45,602 nucleotides of DNA from Nonomuraea ceibae (GCF_019396325.1 NZ_JAHKRO010000079.1:1-45602), one strand, 5' to 3'; shown: positions 7,946 through 15,966, counted from the stretch's first letter. Made by a program: numbers and translations. Notes: generated by a model from the sequence alone, not told the origin.

Positions 7946-8482
7946 ATGGGAGTCCCTGAGGATTTGCTGGCCGCGGCCAAGCAGTGCCTGTCCGAGCGCG
8001 GCTACGCCCGCACGACGGTGCGCGACATCGTCGCCGTCTCCGGCAGCAACCTCGCCGCGATCAACTACCACTTCCGCTCCAAGGACGCCCTGCTCACCCA
8101 GGCGATGATCGAGACGACCGGGGAAGCGGTCGCCGAGGTCCTCAAGGCGTTCCCGGACGACTCCAAGCAGTGGTTCGAGGCGTTCTGGGGGGAAATGATC
8201 GAATCGTTCCGGGCCAATCCGATGGTGTGGCGCGCCAACGTGGAGACGCTCGCGCAGGCGCCCCACCTGCCCGAGGTACGGGCCCGCCTGACCGAAGGGC
8301 AGGCGCTCGCCCAGCGCGAGCTGGGCAGGCGGCTGCCGCACGGGGACGAGGCGGGCGCGCAGGTGCTGCTGACGCTGTTCATCGGCCTGCTGGTGCGCTG
8401 GCAGCTCGACCCGGACAACGCCCCGTCGGCCCGCGACCTGGTCGCCGGGATCCGCTCGGTGGCCGAGGCCGCGGGCGGCTAA
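7946..8482 (+). CDS. TetR/AcrR family regulator
   Basis: 178 residues. The N-terminal 50 residues form a TetR DNA-binding domain: CLSERGYARTTVRDIVAVSG, then SNLAAINYHFRSKDALL as the recognition helix and linker. The rest is a helical ligand-binding domain ending in ARDLVAGIRSVAEAAGG. ATG 7946 fits better than the upstream GTG, because the operator lies just before it and the DNA-binding domain begins after it. Its stop overlaps the convergent DHA2 exporter gene by 4 bases. The shared operator sequences suggest it represses itself and the exporter, and perhaps the small gene at 10150. Confidence 0.88.
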   Translation: MGVPEDLLAAAKQCLSERGYARTTVRDIVAVSGSNLAAINYHFRSKDALLTQAMIETTGEAVAEVLKAFPDDSKQWFEAFWGEMIESFRANPMVWRANVETLAQAPHLPEVRARLTEGQALAQRELGRRLPHGDEAGAQVLLTLFIGLLVRWQLDPDNAPSARDLVAGIRSVAEAAGG

Positions 8483-10005
8483 CGCATCGCGTGCCGCCCA
8501 GCCGGGTCCGGCTGGGCCGGCGGCGGCGTCGCGCGCCGCACGGAACGCAGCAGGACCGGCGCGAGCACCGCCATCAGGCACAGGCCCGCCGCGGCGGCGA
8601 TCATGGCGTAGTGCTGGCCCTGCGTGAAGGCCACCCGGGCCGCCCCGGCCAGCGCGCTCCCGGCCGCCTCCGGCAGGTGCCGGGCCGTCTCCAGAGCGCC
8701 GCCGAGGGTGTCCATCGCGGGCGCGGGCGCGCCGGTGCCGGCGAGGTGGCCCCGGTAGACGGCGGTCCCGATGCTCCCCAGCAGCGAGATGCCGAGCGCG
8801 CCGCCGAACTCGGTGGCCACCTGCGACAGCCCGGCGACCGAGCCGGCCCGCTCCGGCGGGGCGGTGGCGATGATCAGATCCGAGGAGACGGTCAGGACGA
8901 GCGTCACGCCCCCGGCCATGAGCATGATCCCGGCGATCAGCAGGCCGCCCTGGCCGGTCACGTCCAGCATCGAGAGCACCGCGAACCCGCTCGCGCCGAC
9001 GAGCAGCCCCACGCAGACCACCAGCCCGGGCCGCACCCTGCGGACCAGGACGGGGGCCAGCCCGGCGGCGAGCATCGCTGTGCCCGCCGACGGCAGCGCG
9101 TACAGCCCGGCGATGAGCGGCCTGGCGCCCATGACCATCTGCAGATACTGGGTGGTGAACAGGCTGGAGCCGACCATGGCGAAGACGCCGAGCGTGTTGG
9201 CGCTGATGGCCGCGGTGAAGGCGCGGCTGCCGAACAGGCGCACGTCCAGCAGGGGATCGGCGGCCGAGCGCTGGCGGCGGACGAAGGCCACGCCCAGCGC
9301 CAGCCCGGTGACGACGGCGAGCACCGGGGCCCAGCCGAGGCCGTCCTGGGCGATGTGCTGGATCCCGTAGATCGCCGGCAGGATCGCGCCCAGTGACAGG
9401 GCCACGCTCACCAGGTCGAAGCGCCCCGGACGCGGGTCACGCGACTCGGGGAGCAGCAGCGGCGCCAGGACCAGCAGCAGCGCCATCACCGGCAGGTTGA
9501 CCAGGAACACCGAGCCCCACCAGAAGTGCTCCAGCAGCGCGCCGCCCATCAGCGGGCCCAGCATGGCGCCACCGGCGAACGCGCCCGTCCAGATGGAGAT
9601 CGCGACCCGGCGCTGGCCGTCGTCGTGGAACATGTTGCGGATCAGCGACAGCGTCGAGGGCATCAGGGTCGCGCCGCCCACCCCGAGCAGGGCCCGGGTG
9701 ACGATGAGCAGGTCCGCGCTGGGGGAGAAGGCGGCGACCGCCGAGGCCGCGCCGAAGGCCGCCGCCCCGGCCAGCAGCAGCCGCCGCCGTCCGATCCGGT
9801 CGCCCAGCGTGCCCATCGGCAGCAGCAGCCCGGCCAGCATGAACGGGTAGATGTCGATGATCCACAGCAGCTGGGCGCCGCTCGGCGCCAGCTCGGCGCT
9901 GATGAACGGCAGCGCGTACGACAGCACGTGCAGGTCGACGGAGATCAGGAGCACGGGCAGGACCAGGACCGCCAGCCCGATCCACTGCTTGCGTCCGGCC
10001 CTCAT
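8479..10005 (-). CDS. MFS transporter, DHA2 family (14-TM drug exporter)
   Basis: 508 residues and about fourteen hydrophobic segments. It opens RKQWIGLAVLVLPVLLISVD, the usual DHA2 first segment, then has WIIDIYPFMLAGLLLPMG, motif A as GTLGDRIGRRRLLL, and motif C-like GAFAGGAMLGPLMGG after segment 5. Such proteins export drugs or antiseptics by H+ antiport. ATG 10005 lacks a good ribosome binding site. A GTG near 10090 lies in frame, and a second frame from ATG 10074 reads MTSPTATTAVPHPPHP, which is a typical N-terminus for this group, so the start region may carry a frameshift. The 10117-10134 operator upstream links it to the TetR at 7946. Confidence 0.88.
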   Translation of the reverse strand: MRAGRKQWIGLAVLVLPVLLISVDLHVLSYALPFISAELAPSGAQLLWIIDIYPFMLAGLLLPMGTLGDRIGRRRLLLAGAAAFGAASAVAAFSPSADLLIVTRALLGVGGATLMPSTLSLIRNMFHDDGQRRVAISIWTGAFAGGAMLGPLMGGALLEHFWWGSVFLVNLPVMALLLVLAPLLLPESRDPRPGRFDLVSVALSLGAILPAIYGIQHIAQDGLGWAPVLAVVTGLALGVAFVRRQRSAADPLLDVRLFGSRAFTAAISANTLGVFAMVGSSLFTTQYLQMVMGARPLIAGLYALPSAGTAMLAAGLAPVLVRRVRPGLVVCVGLLVGASGFAVLSMLDVTGQGGLLIAGIMLMAGGVTLVLTVSSDLIIATAPPERAGSVAGLSQVATEFGGALGISLLGSIGTAVYRGHLAGTGAPAPAMDTLGGALETARHLPEAAGSALAGAARVAFTQGQHYAMIAAAAGLCLMAVLAPVLLRSVRRATPPPAQPDPAGRHAMR

Positions 10006-10109
10006 GGCCGGCCCGCCCGGCCGAGGGGGTGCGGGGGGTGTGGGACCGCGGTCGTCGCGGTGGGTGATGTCATGCCGCCGACCATACACACGTTTGGCAC
10101 AATCGTGCA

Positions 10110-10134
10110 AAACACTTGTTTGTGACAGTTGTTT
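10110..10134. promoter_or_regulatory. TetR operator, copy 2, between exporter and small-protein genes
   Basis: AAACA-CT-TGTTT at 10110-10121 is a perfect palindrome like that before the TetR gene, and TGTTTGTGACAGTTGTTT at 10117-10134 matches the 18-bp element at 7904-7921 in 14 positions. It stands between the divergent starts of the DHA2 exporter and the 107-residue protein. Confidence 0.7.
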
Positions 10135-10149
10135 GGATAGGGTGGCGGC

Positions 10150-10473
10150 ATGACCGAGCGAGACGACCCGGCCCCGGCGATGCCGTCGCTGACCCTGCGT
10201 CAGGCTTTGCTGATCGTGGACGCGGTGAACGGCCTGGCCCCCACCGGCCGCCTGGCCAGGGCACGCCTGCTGGCGCGGGAGGTGGCGGCGGTGATCGCGC
10301 TGGGCGCGCCGGAGGTGTGGGCCGACGACGGGCGCGCCCTGCTGGGGATGATCGAGACCTGGACGACCGGCGAGCGCCTGGCCGTCATCGACGCCGCCGA
10401 GCGGTTCTGGGCGTCCGCCGAGGGCGGCTACGAGGAGGGCCTGCGCGCGGCGGGCCTGCTGCCCGGGGCATGA
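10150..10473 (+). CDS. hypothetical protein, 107 aa
   Basis: A soluble, mostly helical small protein (SLTLRQALLIVDAVNGLAPT ... ETWTTGERLAVIDAAERFW ... LRAAGLLPGA). ATG 10150 is supported by AGGGTGG upstream (10137-10143). No membrane segment, signal peptide or known motif was recognised. It is divergent from the DHA2 exporter and shares the operator in between, so it probably answers to the same TetR signal. Codon use is like that of its neighbours, so I take it as a real gene. Confidence 0.7.
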   Translation: MTERDDPAPAMPSLTLRQALLIVDAVNGLAPTGRLARARLLAREVAAVIALGAPEVWADDGRALLGMIETWTTGERLAVIDAAERFWASAEGGYEEGLRAAGLLPGA

Positions 10474-10525
10474 ACCGGGCGGGAACCCGGCCGTGCCCGG
10501 CGCCGGAGAGTGAGCCGGGCCTCCG

Positions 10526-10912
10526 TCACCGGTGGCGGACGACGCCCGTCATCGTGGTGCCGCCGGCGGGCACGCTGTTCACCGTCACCAGCCCGCCCAC
10601 CTCGGCGAACGCGGCGCTCAGCGCGGCGATCCGCGACGCCGGCCACGGCTCGCCGCCGCCCTCGTGGCTGACCGTCAGGCGCACCCCCCGGGCGCCCGAC
10701 GTGCAGGCCACGTGCACCACCGCCGGCCGCTCGCCGTCCTCGACCGCGCCCAGCGCCTCCCGCAGCGCCCGCGCGAGCGCCCCGGCGACCCGCGCCGGCA
10801 CGGGCGTGCCGGTCCAGAGCCACGCCTCCACGGGGACGCCGGTCCGCTCCGACCAGGCGGCCAGCACCTCCGCCACCGTCGCGGGACGGCCGGGCGCACG
10901 CGTCCCGCTCAC
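10526..10912 (-). CDS. small stand-alone protein resembling a degenerate histidine-kinase ATPase domain
   Basis: 128 residues. The middle and end follow the order of a HATPase_c domain of the NarX/DesK type: a helix ALARALREALGAVEDGERPA in the N-box position, then strand VHVACTSGARGVRLTVSHEG, and a G2-like end GGLVTVNSVPAGGTTMTGVV. The N-box Asn is absent, and the G1 box (DxGxG) reads HEGGGE, so ATP binding is doubtful. It has no phosphoacceptor or membrane part. The GTG start at 10912 overlaps the stop of the upstream membrane-protein gene by 4 bases, so the two are translationally coupled. It may be a relic or an adaptor acting with a kinase. The assignment rests on pattern by eye. Confidence 0.6.
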   Translation of the reverse strand: MSGTRAPGRPATVAEVLAAWSERTGVPVEAWLWTGTPVPARVAGALARALREALGAVEDGERPAVVHVACTSGARGVRLTVSHEGGGEPWPASRIAALSAAFAEVGGLVTVNSVPAGGTTMTGVVRHR

Positions 10913-11505
10913 CGCGACCGGACCGCCATCCGCACCCCGATGACCCCGTACGTGCCCACCAGCCAGGCGGCGCTGACGTACGTGGACACGACGCCGCCGC
11001 CGAGGATCTGCGCGGCCATCGTCACCGGGAACCAGCACCCCGCCACGAGCGGCAGCCACCGCATCGCCCCCCGGTAACGGCCGGTCACCGCGACCGCCAC
11101 GCCGAGCACCAGCATGCCGAGCATGCTCAGCGGCCAGCACCCGTCCAGAATCATCAGCCACAGCGGGAACTCGTCGTGCGTGGCGTAGCCGAACGACAGC
11201 GCGTTCAGCAGGAACGCCCCCGGCAGCAGCGCGAGCAGGACGACGGGCACGGCCCGCCCGGCCCGGTCGCCGCCGGCCCGGTCGGCCCGCAGCCGCCACA
11301 CGAACGCCCACACCCCGGCCGCGAACATCATGCCGGTGACCGTGTCCAGCGTCTGGATGCCCTCCTGGATCTTCTCCCCGACCACGAGCGTGCCCACGGC
11401 CCAGGCGCTCGCGCCGGCCGCGAGCAGCACCCCGGCCGTCCGGGTCGCCGCCCGTCCGTCGGGGACCCTCGCGGCGAGGGTGGTGTCGTGCGGGCTCTCT
11501 GACAT
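10909..11505 (-). CDS. integral membrane protein of unknown function
   Basis: 198 residues with about five to six hydrophobic segments: AGVLLAAGASAWAVGTLVV, VTGMMFAAGVWAFVW, AVPVVLLALLPGAFLLNALS, LWLMILDGCWPLSMLGMLVL, WLPLVAGCWFPVTMAAQIL and STYVSAAWLVGTYGVIGV. ATG 11505 is chosen over an upstream in-frame start because GGAGG lies 7 bases before it. The gene overlaps the small HATPase-like gene by 4 bases, and the pair is divergent from the two-component operon at 11704. I do not recognise the family; a membrane sensor or partner to the coupled protein is conceivable but unproved. Confidence 0.75.
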   Translation of the reverse strand: MSESPHDTTLAARVPDGRAATRTAGVLLAAGASAWAVGTLVVGEKIQEGIQTLDTVTGMMFAAGVWAFVWRLRADRAGGDRAGRAVPVVLLALLPGAFLLNALSFGYATHDEFPLWLMILDGCWPLSMLGMLVLGVAVAVTGRYRGAMRWLPLVAGCWFPVTMAAQILGGGVVSTYVSAAWLVGTYGVIGVRMAVRSR

Positions 11506-11563
11506 GGGGCGCCTCCGTCGTCGCGGGCCCCCGGCCGGGCGCCGGGGCGGCCTCCACGGTCGC

Positions 11564-11594
11564 GCCGCCGCGTCCCGGGCCACCAGGGAACGCC
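11564..11594. repeat. 31-bp direct repeat, copy 1
   Basis: Matches 11723-11753 with a single mismatch, 159 bases apart. This copy lies upstream of the membrane-protein gene; the second lies just inside the histidine kinase gene. Together they flank the promoter region of the two-component operon. Confidence 0.8.
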
Positions 11595-11631
11595 GCCATC
11601 CCCGCCGTCCCGGCGCTGTCCCGGACCGGAC

Positions 11632-11645
11632 GGGACAGGAGTCCC
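11632..11645. promoter_or_regulatory. inverted repeat GGGAC-AGGA-GTCCC
   Basis: A 5-bp perfect inverted repeat about 60 bases before the histidine kinase start, between the two divergent operons. It could be a site for the LuxR-type response regulator encoded downstream, which usually binds short inverted repeats. Confidence 0.3.
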
Positions 11646-11703
11646 GGCCGATCCGGGATCGCGGTCACCTCCCGCCGGCGGCGGCGCGTGCCACGCTAGG
11701 GAG

Positions 11704-13788
11704 GTGTTCAGGTATCGCGCGGGCCGCCGCGTCCCGGGCCACCAGGAAACGCCCCCGCCCCCGTCCCCGCCACCCCGCGACCCGGCGCGGACGGCCGCCG
11801 TCGCCGTCGCCGCCGCGGCGGGCCTGGCCGCGCTCGCCGCCACCGGGCTGGACCTCGCGGCGGGCCCCGCCGTCCGGCCCGAGCCGATCGACTGGCCGGT
11901 GTGGTCGTCGACGGTGCCGGGCGTCGCGCTCGCCGCCGCCGGGTTCGTCCTCGCCACCCGGCTGCCCCGCCACCTGATGACCTGGCTGCTGCTCGGCGGC
12001 GGCGCCGTCTCCGGCCTGAACGCGCTCGGCGCCGCCTACGCCGTCCTGTCGCTGCACGCGCACGGCGGGCGGCTGCCGCTGACGGCCGCCGCCCTGTTCG
12101 CCGGGGCGCGGCTCGGGCCGCTGCTCAACCTGGTGACGCCGCTGGTGCTGCTGTACTTTCCCGACGGGCGGCTGCCGTCGCCGCGCTGGCGAGCCGCGGC
12201 CTGGCTGACGCTCGGCTCGGCCGGGCTGGCCGCCCTCCTGTTCATGACCGTGCCCTGGCGGCTGATGTCGGCCGGACCCGGCTGGCCGGGCGTCGACGCG
12301 CCGCTGCCGCCGCTGCCCGACGCGGTGTGGACCGCCCTGCTGCCCGCCGCGCCCCTGCTGCTCGTGGTGAGCACGGCCGTCCCGGTGCTCGCGTTCGTCA
12401 GCCGCTTCCGCGGCTCGCGCGGCGTGCTGCGCGCCCAGCTCCGCTGGATGGCGCTGGCCGCGCTGCTCAACGGCGCGCTCATCCTGCTGCCGCTCGCGCT
12501 GAGAGGGCTGCCGCAGGACCTCGCGTTCGTGCTGTCGCTGCTGGCCGTCGCGGGCGCGGTGCTCGTCGCCGTCGGCCGCTACCGGCTGTACGACATCGAC
12601 CCGCTGCTCGGCTGGACGCTGCTGTACGGCGGCCTGGCCGTGGCCGTCGTCGCCATCGACGTGCCCATCTTCGTCGGGCTCGGCGCGCTGATCGACGAGC
12701 CGGTCGCCGCCGTCCTGGCCGCCTCGGCCGTCGCCCTGGTGTACGCGCCGCTGCGCGAGCGGGCCCGCCGCTGGGTGAGCCGCGTCCTGACCGGCCGGGC
12801 CGAGCCGTACGAGGTCGTCTCGGTCCTGGCGCGGCGGCTGGAGGAGGCGACAGGCCCCGAACGCCCCCTGCTGGAGCCGCTGCTGGAGACCGCGCGGGCC
12901 GTCTGCGCCGCCTACGGCTCCCCGTACGCGAGGGTGGAGCTCGACCAGGCGGACGGCGGGACGCTCGTCGCCGAGCACGGCACGCCGGGCGGGGCCACGG
13001 TCGTGCTGCCGATCGGCTACCGGGGCGAGCCCATCGGGCGGCTGTCGCTGACCCCGCGCGGCCGGCTCGCCGAGGCCGACGAGCGGCTGCTGGCCGACGT
13101 CGTCCGGCAGACGGCGGCGGCGGTGCGGGCGATCGCGCTCAGCGAGGAGCTGCAGGAGAGCCGGGCGCGGCTGGTGTCCGGGGTGGCCGAGGAGCGGCGG
13201 CGGCTGCGCCGCGACCTGCACGACGGGCTCGGCCCGGCGCTCGCCGCGGCGGCGCTGAAGGTCGAGGCGGCCGGCAACCTGATGGAGCGCGACCCCGCCG
13301 CCGCCCGGCAGGCGCTCGGCCAGGTGCGCGCCGACCTCGGCGCCGTCATCGGCGACGTCCGGCGGCTCGTGCACGACCTGCGGCCGCCCGCGCTGGACCA
13401 GTGGGGGCTGGCCGGGGCGCTGCGCAAGGAGGCGGCCAGGTTCAGCGACGGGGGGCTGGCCGTGCGCGTCGAGGTGCGCGGCGAGCTCGACGGGCTGCCC
13501 GCCGCCACGGAGGTCGCCGCGTACCGGATCGTGTGCGAGGCTCTCGTCAACGTGGCCAGGCACGCGGCCGCGCGGACGTGCGAGGTCCGGCTGACCCGGA
13601 CCGGCGGCGAGCTGGAGGTCGAGGTGGCCGACGACGGCCGGGGCGTGGAGCCGCAGGCGGCGCCCGGGGTGGGGCTGATCGCCATGCGAGAGCGGGCGCG
13701 GGAGCTGGGCGGCCGGTGCTCGGTCGCGCTGCGGGCGGGCGGCGGCACGCTCGTCCGGGCGGTGCTGCCGTCGGGAGGCGTCGCGTGA
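11704..13788 (+). CDS. membrane sensor histidine kinase (NarL/DesK type, HisKA_3)
   Basis: 694 residues. The first 350 hold about eight to ten membrane segments, followed by a GAF-like region (about 375-490), the dimerization/phosphoacceptor segment EERRRLRRDLHDGLGPALAA with the acceptor His in RDLHDGLGP, and a HATPase_c domain (N-box CEALVNVARHA, G1 DDGRGVE, then GLIAMRERARELGGR). It autophosphorylates and passes phosphate to the response regulator encoded next, with a 4-base GTGA overlap. The GTG start at 11704 has GGGAGG immediately upstream. The signal is unknown; the large multipass sensor suggests a membrane or cell-envelope cue. The first 20 codons lie in a 31-bp direct repeat. Confidence 0.93.
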   Translation: MFRYRAGRRVPGHQETPPPPSPPPRDPARTAAVAVAAAAGLAALAATGLDLAAGPAVRPEPIDWPVWSSTVPGVALAAAGFVLATRLPRHLMTWLLLGGGAVSGLNALGAAYAVLSLHAHGGRLPLTAAALFAGARLGPLLNLVTPLVLLYFPDGRLPSPRWRAAAWLTLGSAGLAALLFMTVPWRLMSAGPGWPGVDAPLPPLPDAVWTALLPAAPLLLVVSTAVPVLAFVSRFRGSRGVLRAQLRWMALAALLNGALILLPLALRGLPQDLAFVLSLLAVAGAVLVAVGRYRLYDIDPLLGWTLLYGGLAVAVVAIDVPIFVGLGALIDEPVAAVLAASAVALVYAPLRERARRWVSRVLTGRAEPYEVVSVLARRLEEATGPERPLLEPLLETARAVCAAYGSPYARVELDQADGGTLVAEHGTPGGATVVLPIGYRGEPIGRLSLTPRGRLAEADERLLADVVRQTAAAVRAIALSEELQESRARLVSGVAEERRRLRRDLHDGLGPALAAAALKVEAAGNLMERDPAAARQALGQVRADLGAVIGDVRRLVHDLRPPALDQWGLAGALRKEAARFSDGGLAVRVEVRGELDGLPAATEVAAYRIVCEALVNVARHAAARTCEVRLTRTGGELEVEVADDGRGVEPQAAPGVGLIAMRERARELGGRCSVALRAGGGTLVRAVLPSGGVA
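11723..11753. repeat. 31-bp direct repeat, copy 2
   Basis: Second copy of the element at 11564-11594 (one mismatch), here translated as residues RRVPGHQET of the histidine kinase. Confidence 0.8.
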
Positions 13789-14438
13789 GCGTGCCGCGCG
13801 TGCTGCTGGCCGACGACCATCCCGTCTACCGTGACGGGCTGCGCATGATGCTCGACTCGACGGGCCAGGTCGAGGTGGTCGGCACCGCCGCCGACGGCGC
13901 GCGGGCCGTGGCGCTGGCCGCCGAGCTGCGGCCCGACGTGGTGGTGCTCGACCTGCAGATGCCGGGCCTGGACGGGCTCGCCGCCGCCGAACGCATCCTG
14001 GCGGCGGCGCCGGGCACGGGCGTGCTCGTGCTGAGCATGCACGAGGACGACGACACCGTGCTGGCGGCGATGCGCGCGGGCGCGCGCGGCTACCTGCTCA
14101 AGGGCGCCGACCAGACGGAGATCCTGCGGGCGATCACCGCCGTCGCGGGCGGCGAGGTGATCTTCGGGCAGGCGCTGGCGGCGCGGGTGAGCGGCTTCTT
14201 CGCCCGGCTGGCGGGCGGCGACGCGCCGAGGGCGCAGCCGTTCCCGCAGCTCACCGCCCGCGAACGGGAGGTGCTTGAGCTGATCGCGGCGGGGCTGTCC
14301 AACGCGCAGATCGCGGCGCGGCTGTTCCTGTCGCCGAAGACGGTGCGCAACAACGTGTCGAACGTGTTCGCCAAGCTCCAGGTCGCCGACCGCGCCCAGG
14401 CGATCATCCGGGCACGCGACGCGGGTCTCGGCCGCTGA
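13785..14438 (+). CDS. NarL/LuxR-family response regulator
   Basis: 217 residues. The receiver domain has the acidic pair LLADDHPVYRDGL, the phosphoacceptor Asp in VVVLDLQMPGLDG (about residue 56), the Ser/Thr-type switch LVLSMHEDD and the Lys in GYLLKGA. The C-terminal LuxR HTH reads LTAREREVLELIAAGLSNAQ followed by IAARLFLSPKTVRNNVSNVF. Its GTG start overlaps the kinase stop (GTGA), giving a coupled two-component pair. Targets may include the divergent membrane-protein/HATPase-like pair, whose promoter region faces this operon. Confidence 0.95.
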   Translation: MSVPRVLLADDHPVYRDGLRMMLDSTGQVEVVGTAADGARAVALAAELRPDVVVLDLQMPGLDGLAAAERILAAAPGTGVLVLSMHEDDDTVLAAMRAGARGYLLKGADQTEILRAITAVAGGEVIFGQALAARVSGFFARLAGGDAPRAQPFPQLTAREREVLELIAAGLSNAQIAARLFLSPKTVRNNVSNVFAKLQVADRAQAIIRARDAGLGR

Positions 14439-14457
14439 CCTGCGCCCGGCCGGTCAG
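14435..14457. terminator. hairpin between convergent response regulator and SDR genes
   Basis: CTGACC at 14435-14440 pairs with GGTCAG at 14452-14457 across an 11-base GC-rich loop, spanning the 15-base gap between the two stops. It can serve both strands. Confidence 0.5.
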
Positions 14458-15281
14458 GAGCGCAGCAGGTGGCTGGTCAGCTCGTACAGGCGGTGGGCGG
14501 CGGCCGGGTCGAGCGTGGGCAGCGACGGGTCGAGCGGGCGGCGGCGGTCGTAGGCGAGCAGGCCGCCCGTGCCCGGCGGGTCGTCCATCAGCTCGATGAT
14601 CGGCGCGATCGCCCGCTCGACCGGCTGGGCGGCGAACCTGGCCAGCAGCTTGACGACGGACCTGGCGGGCTGCGCGAGCCCGTCGGCGCCGCTGTCGGTG
14701 AAGCCGGGGTGGTGCAGCAGGTAGCGGGTGCGGGCGTCCGGGTGGTTGCGGGCGTACGCGACGCCGAGCAGGTCGGTGGCGCGCCCGGCCTGCAGCATGG
14801 CCTTGACGGTGCCGTAGCCGCGCTTGAGCGACAGGTCGTCCCAGTGGATGCGGCCCTTGGTGACGCCGACGCCGCAGATGTTCACGATCATCGGGTTCGC
14901 GCCGCGTTCGAGCAGGCCGGTGAGGCCGTAGGCGAGCAGGAAGCGGCTGACGTAGTAGAGGGCGAACGTGGCCTCGTAGCCGTCGGGCGTCTCCACCCGC
15001 TTCGGGAACGGCCGCAGCGCGGTGCAGACCAGGCCGTCCAGCGTGTCGTGCCGTGCCTTGACCTCCTCGATCACCCGGGCGTTCTCCGCCGCCGACGTCA
15101 GGTCGGCGCGCACGAACGCGGCCCGGTCCGCGGCGCTCAGGCGGGCGGCGTCGTCGAGCAGGCGCCGCCCCCTGGCGGGGTCGCTGCCGACGACCGTCAC
15201 CCGGTCGCCCCGGCTCAGGAAGTGCAGGGCGAGCCCGCGGCCCATGCCGTTGGTCCCGCCCGCCACCACGTACGTCCCCAT
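14454..15281 (-). CDS. SDR family NAD(P)-dependent oxidoreductase
   Basis: 275 residues. The Rossmann nucleotide-binding loop is GGTNGMGRG at residues 8-16 and the strand-2 end VTVVGSDPARGRR suggests NADP. The active-site YxxxK appears as GYGTVKAM (about residue 175), but the strand before it, MIVNICGVGV, lacks the usual catalytic Ser, so the triad is incomplete. Members like this are annotated as short-chain dehydrogenases acting on unknown carbonyl substrates. It is divergent from a TetR gene with a long inverted repeat at its start, so it is probably repressed by that TetR. Confidence 0.88.
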   Translation of the reverse strand: MGTYVVAGGTNGMGRGLALHFLSRGDRVTVVGSDPARGRRLLDDAARLSAADRAAFVRADLTSAAENARVIEEVKARHDTLDGLVCTALRPFPKRVETPDGYEATFALYYVSRFLLAYGLTGLLERGANPMIVNICGVGVTKGRIHWDDLSLKRGYGTVKAMLQAGRATDLLGVAYARNHPDARTRYLLHHPGFTDSGADGLAQPARSVVKLLARFAAQPVERAIAPIIELMDDPPGTGGLLAYDRRRPLDPSLPTLDPAAAHRLYELTSHLLRS

Positions 15282-15284
15282 GAG

Positions 15285-15319
15285 TCACTCCGTAAGTCAT
15301 CGAACGCTGACTTGAGTGA
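15285..15319. promoter_or_regulatory. interrupted inverted repeat at the SDR/TetR divergent promoter
   Basis: TCACTC-CGT-AAGTCA at 15285-15299 pairs with TGACTTGAGTGA at 15308-15319; all twelve arm bases match once the three-base CGT bulge is left out. It lies 4 bases from the SDR start and is the best candidate operator for the TetR at 15379. Confidence 0.55.
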
Positions 15320-15378
15320 ACGTAGCACGACCTCCGCCTACAATGTCAACGGTCGATGACCGAGCGAGGAGGAGCGCG

Positions 15379-15966
15379 GTGCAGAAGAGGGACAGGGAGG
15401 CCACCCGGGCGCGCCTGCTGGAGGCCGCCAGGCTGCGCTTCGCCCGCGAGGGCTACGACGCCACCAGCGTCCGCGACATCGCCCGCGACTCCGGCGTCGA
15501 CGCCACCCTCATCTTCCGCTACTTCGGCTCCAAGAAGCAGCTCTTCGACCTGGCCACCGCCGCCGACGTTCCCGCCGGGCTGCTCGACGGCCCCCAGGAG
15601 GAGCTGGTCGCCCGCATGGTGCGCACGGTCGTCGAGCACGACTGGACCGCGTACGGCGGCGAGCACCCCCTGGTCGCCATGCTGCGCTCGTCGGCCCACG
15701 AGGACGCCCGCCGCCGCATCCGCGACGAGGTCTGCGCCACCTACGTCGACGCCCTGCGCGACCTGGCCGAAGGCGAGGACGCCGAGCTGCGGGCCGAGCT
15801 GCTCAGCGCCTGGATGGTCGGCATCGGCATCCTGCGCTCGGTCGTCGCCACCCCCGCCCTGGCCGGGGCGAGCGCCGCCGACCTGGACCCGCACGTCGCC
15901 GCCGTCGCCACGGCCCTCCTCGGCCGCCCCATGTCGGGCGCCGTCGCCCCCGCCGGCGAACGCTGA
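15379..15966 (+). CDS. TetR/AcrR family regulator
   Basis: 195 residues from GTG 15379, which has GAGGAGGAG 5-13 bases upstream; an ATG at 15343 is in frame but has no binding site. The DNA-binding domain reads RARLLEAARLRFAREGYDAT, SVRDIARDSGVDATLIFRYF and GSKKQLFDLA, all typical. The C-terminal domain is the usual TetR_C helical bundle. It probably represses the divergent SDR and itself through the inverted repeat at 15285-15319. Ligand unknown. Confidence 0.9.
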   Translation: MQKRDREATRARLLEAARLRFAREGYDATSVRDIARDSGVDATLIFRYFGSKKQLFDLATAADVPAGLLDGPQEELVARMVRTVVEHDWTAYGGEHPLVAMLRSSAHEDARRRIRDEVCATYVDALRDLAEGEDAELRAELLSAWMVGIGILRSVVATPALAGASAADLDPHVAAVATALLGRPMSGAVAPAGER

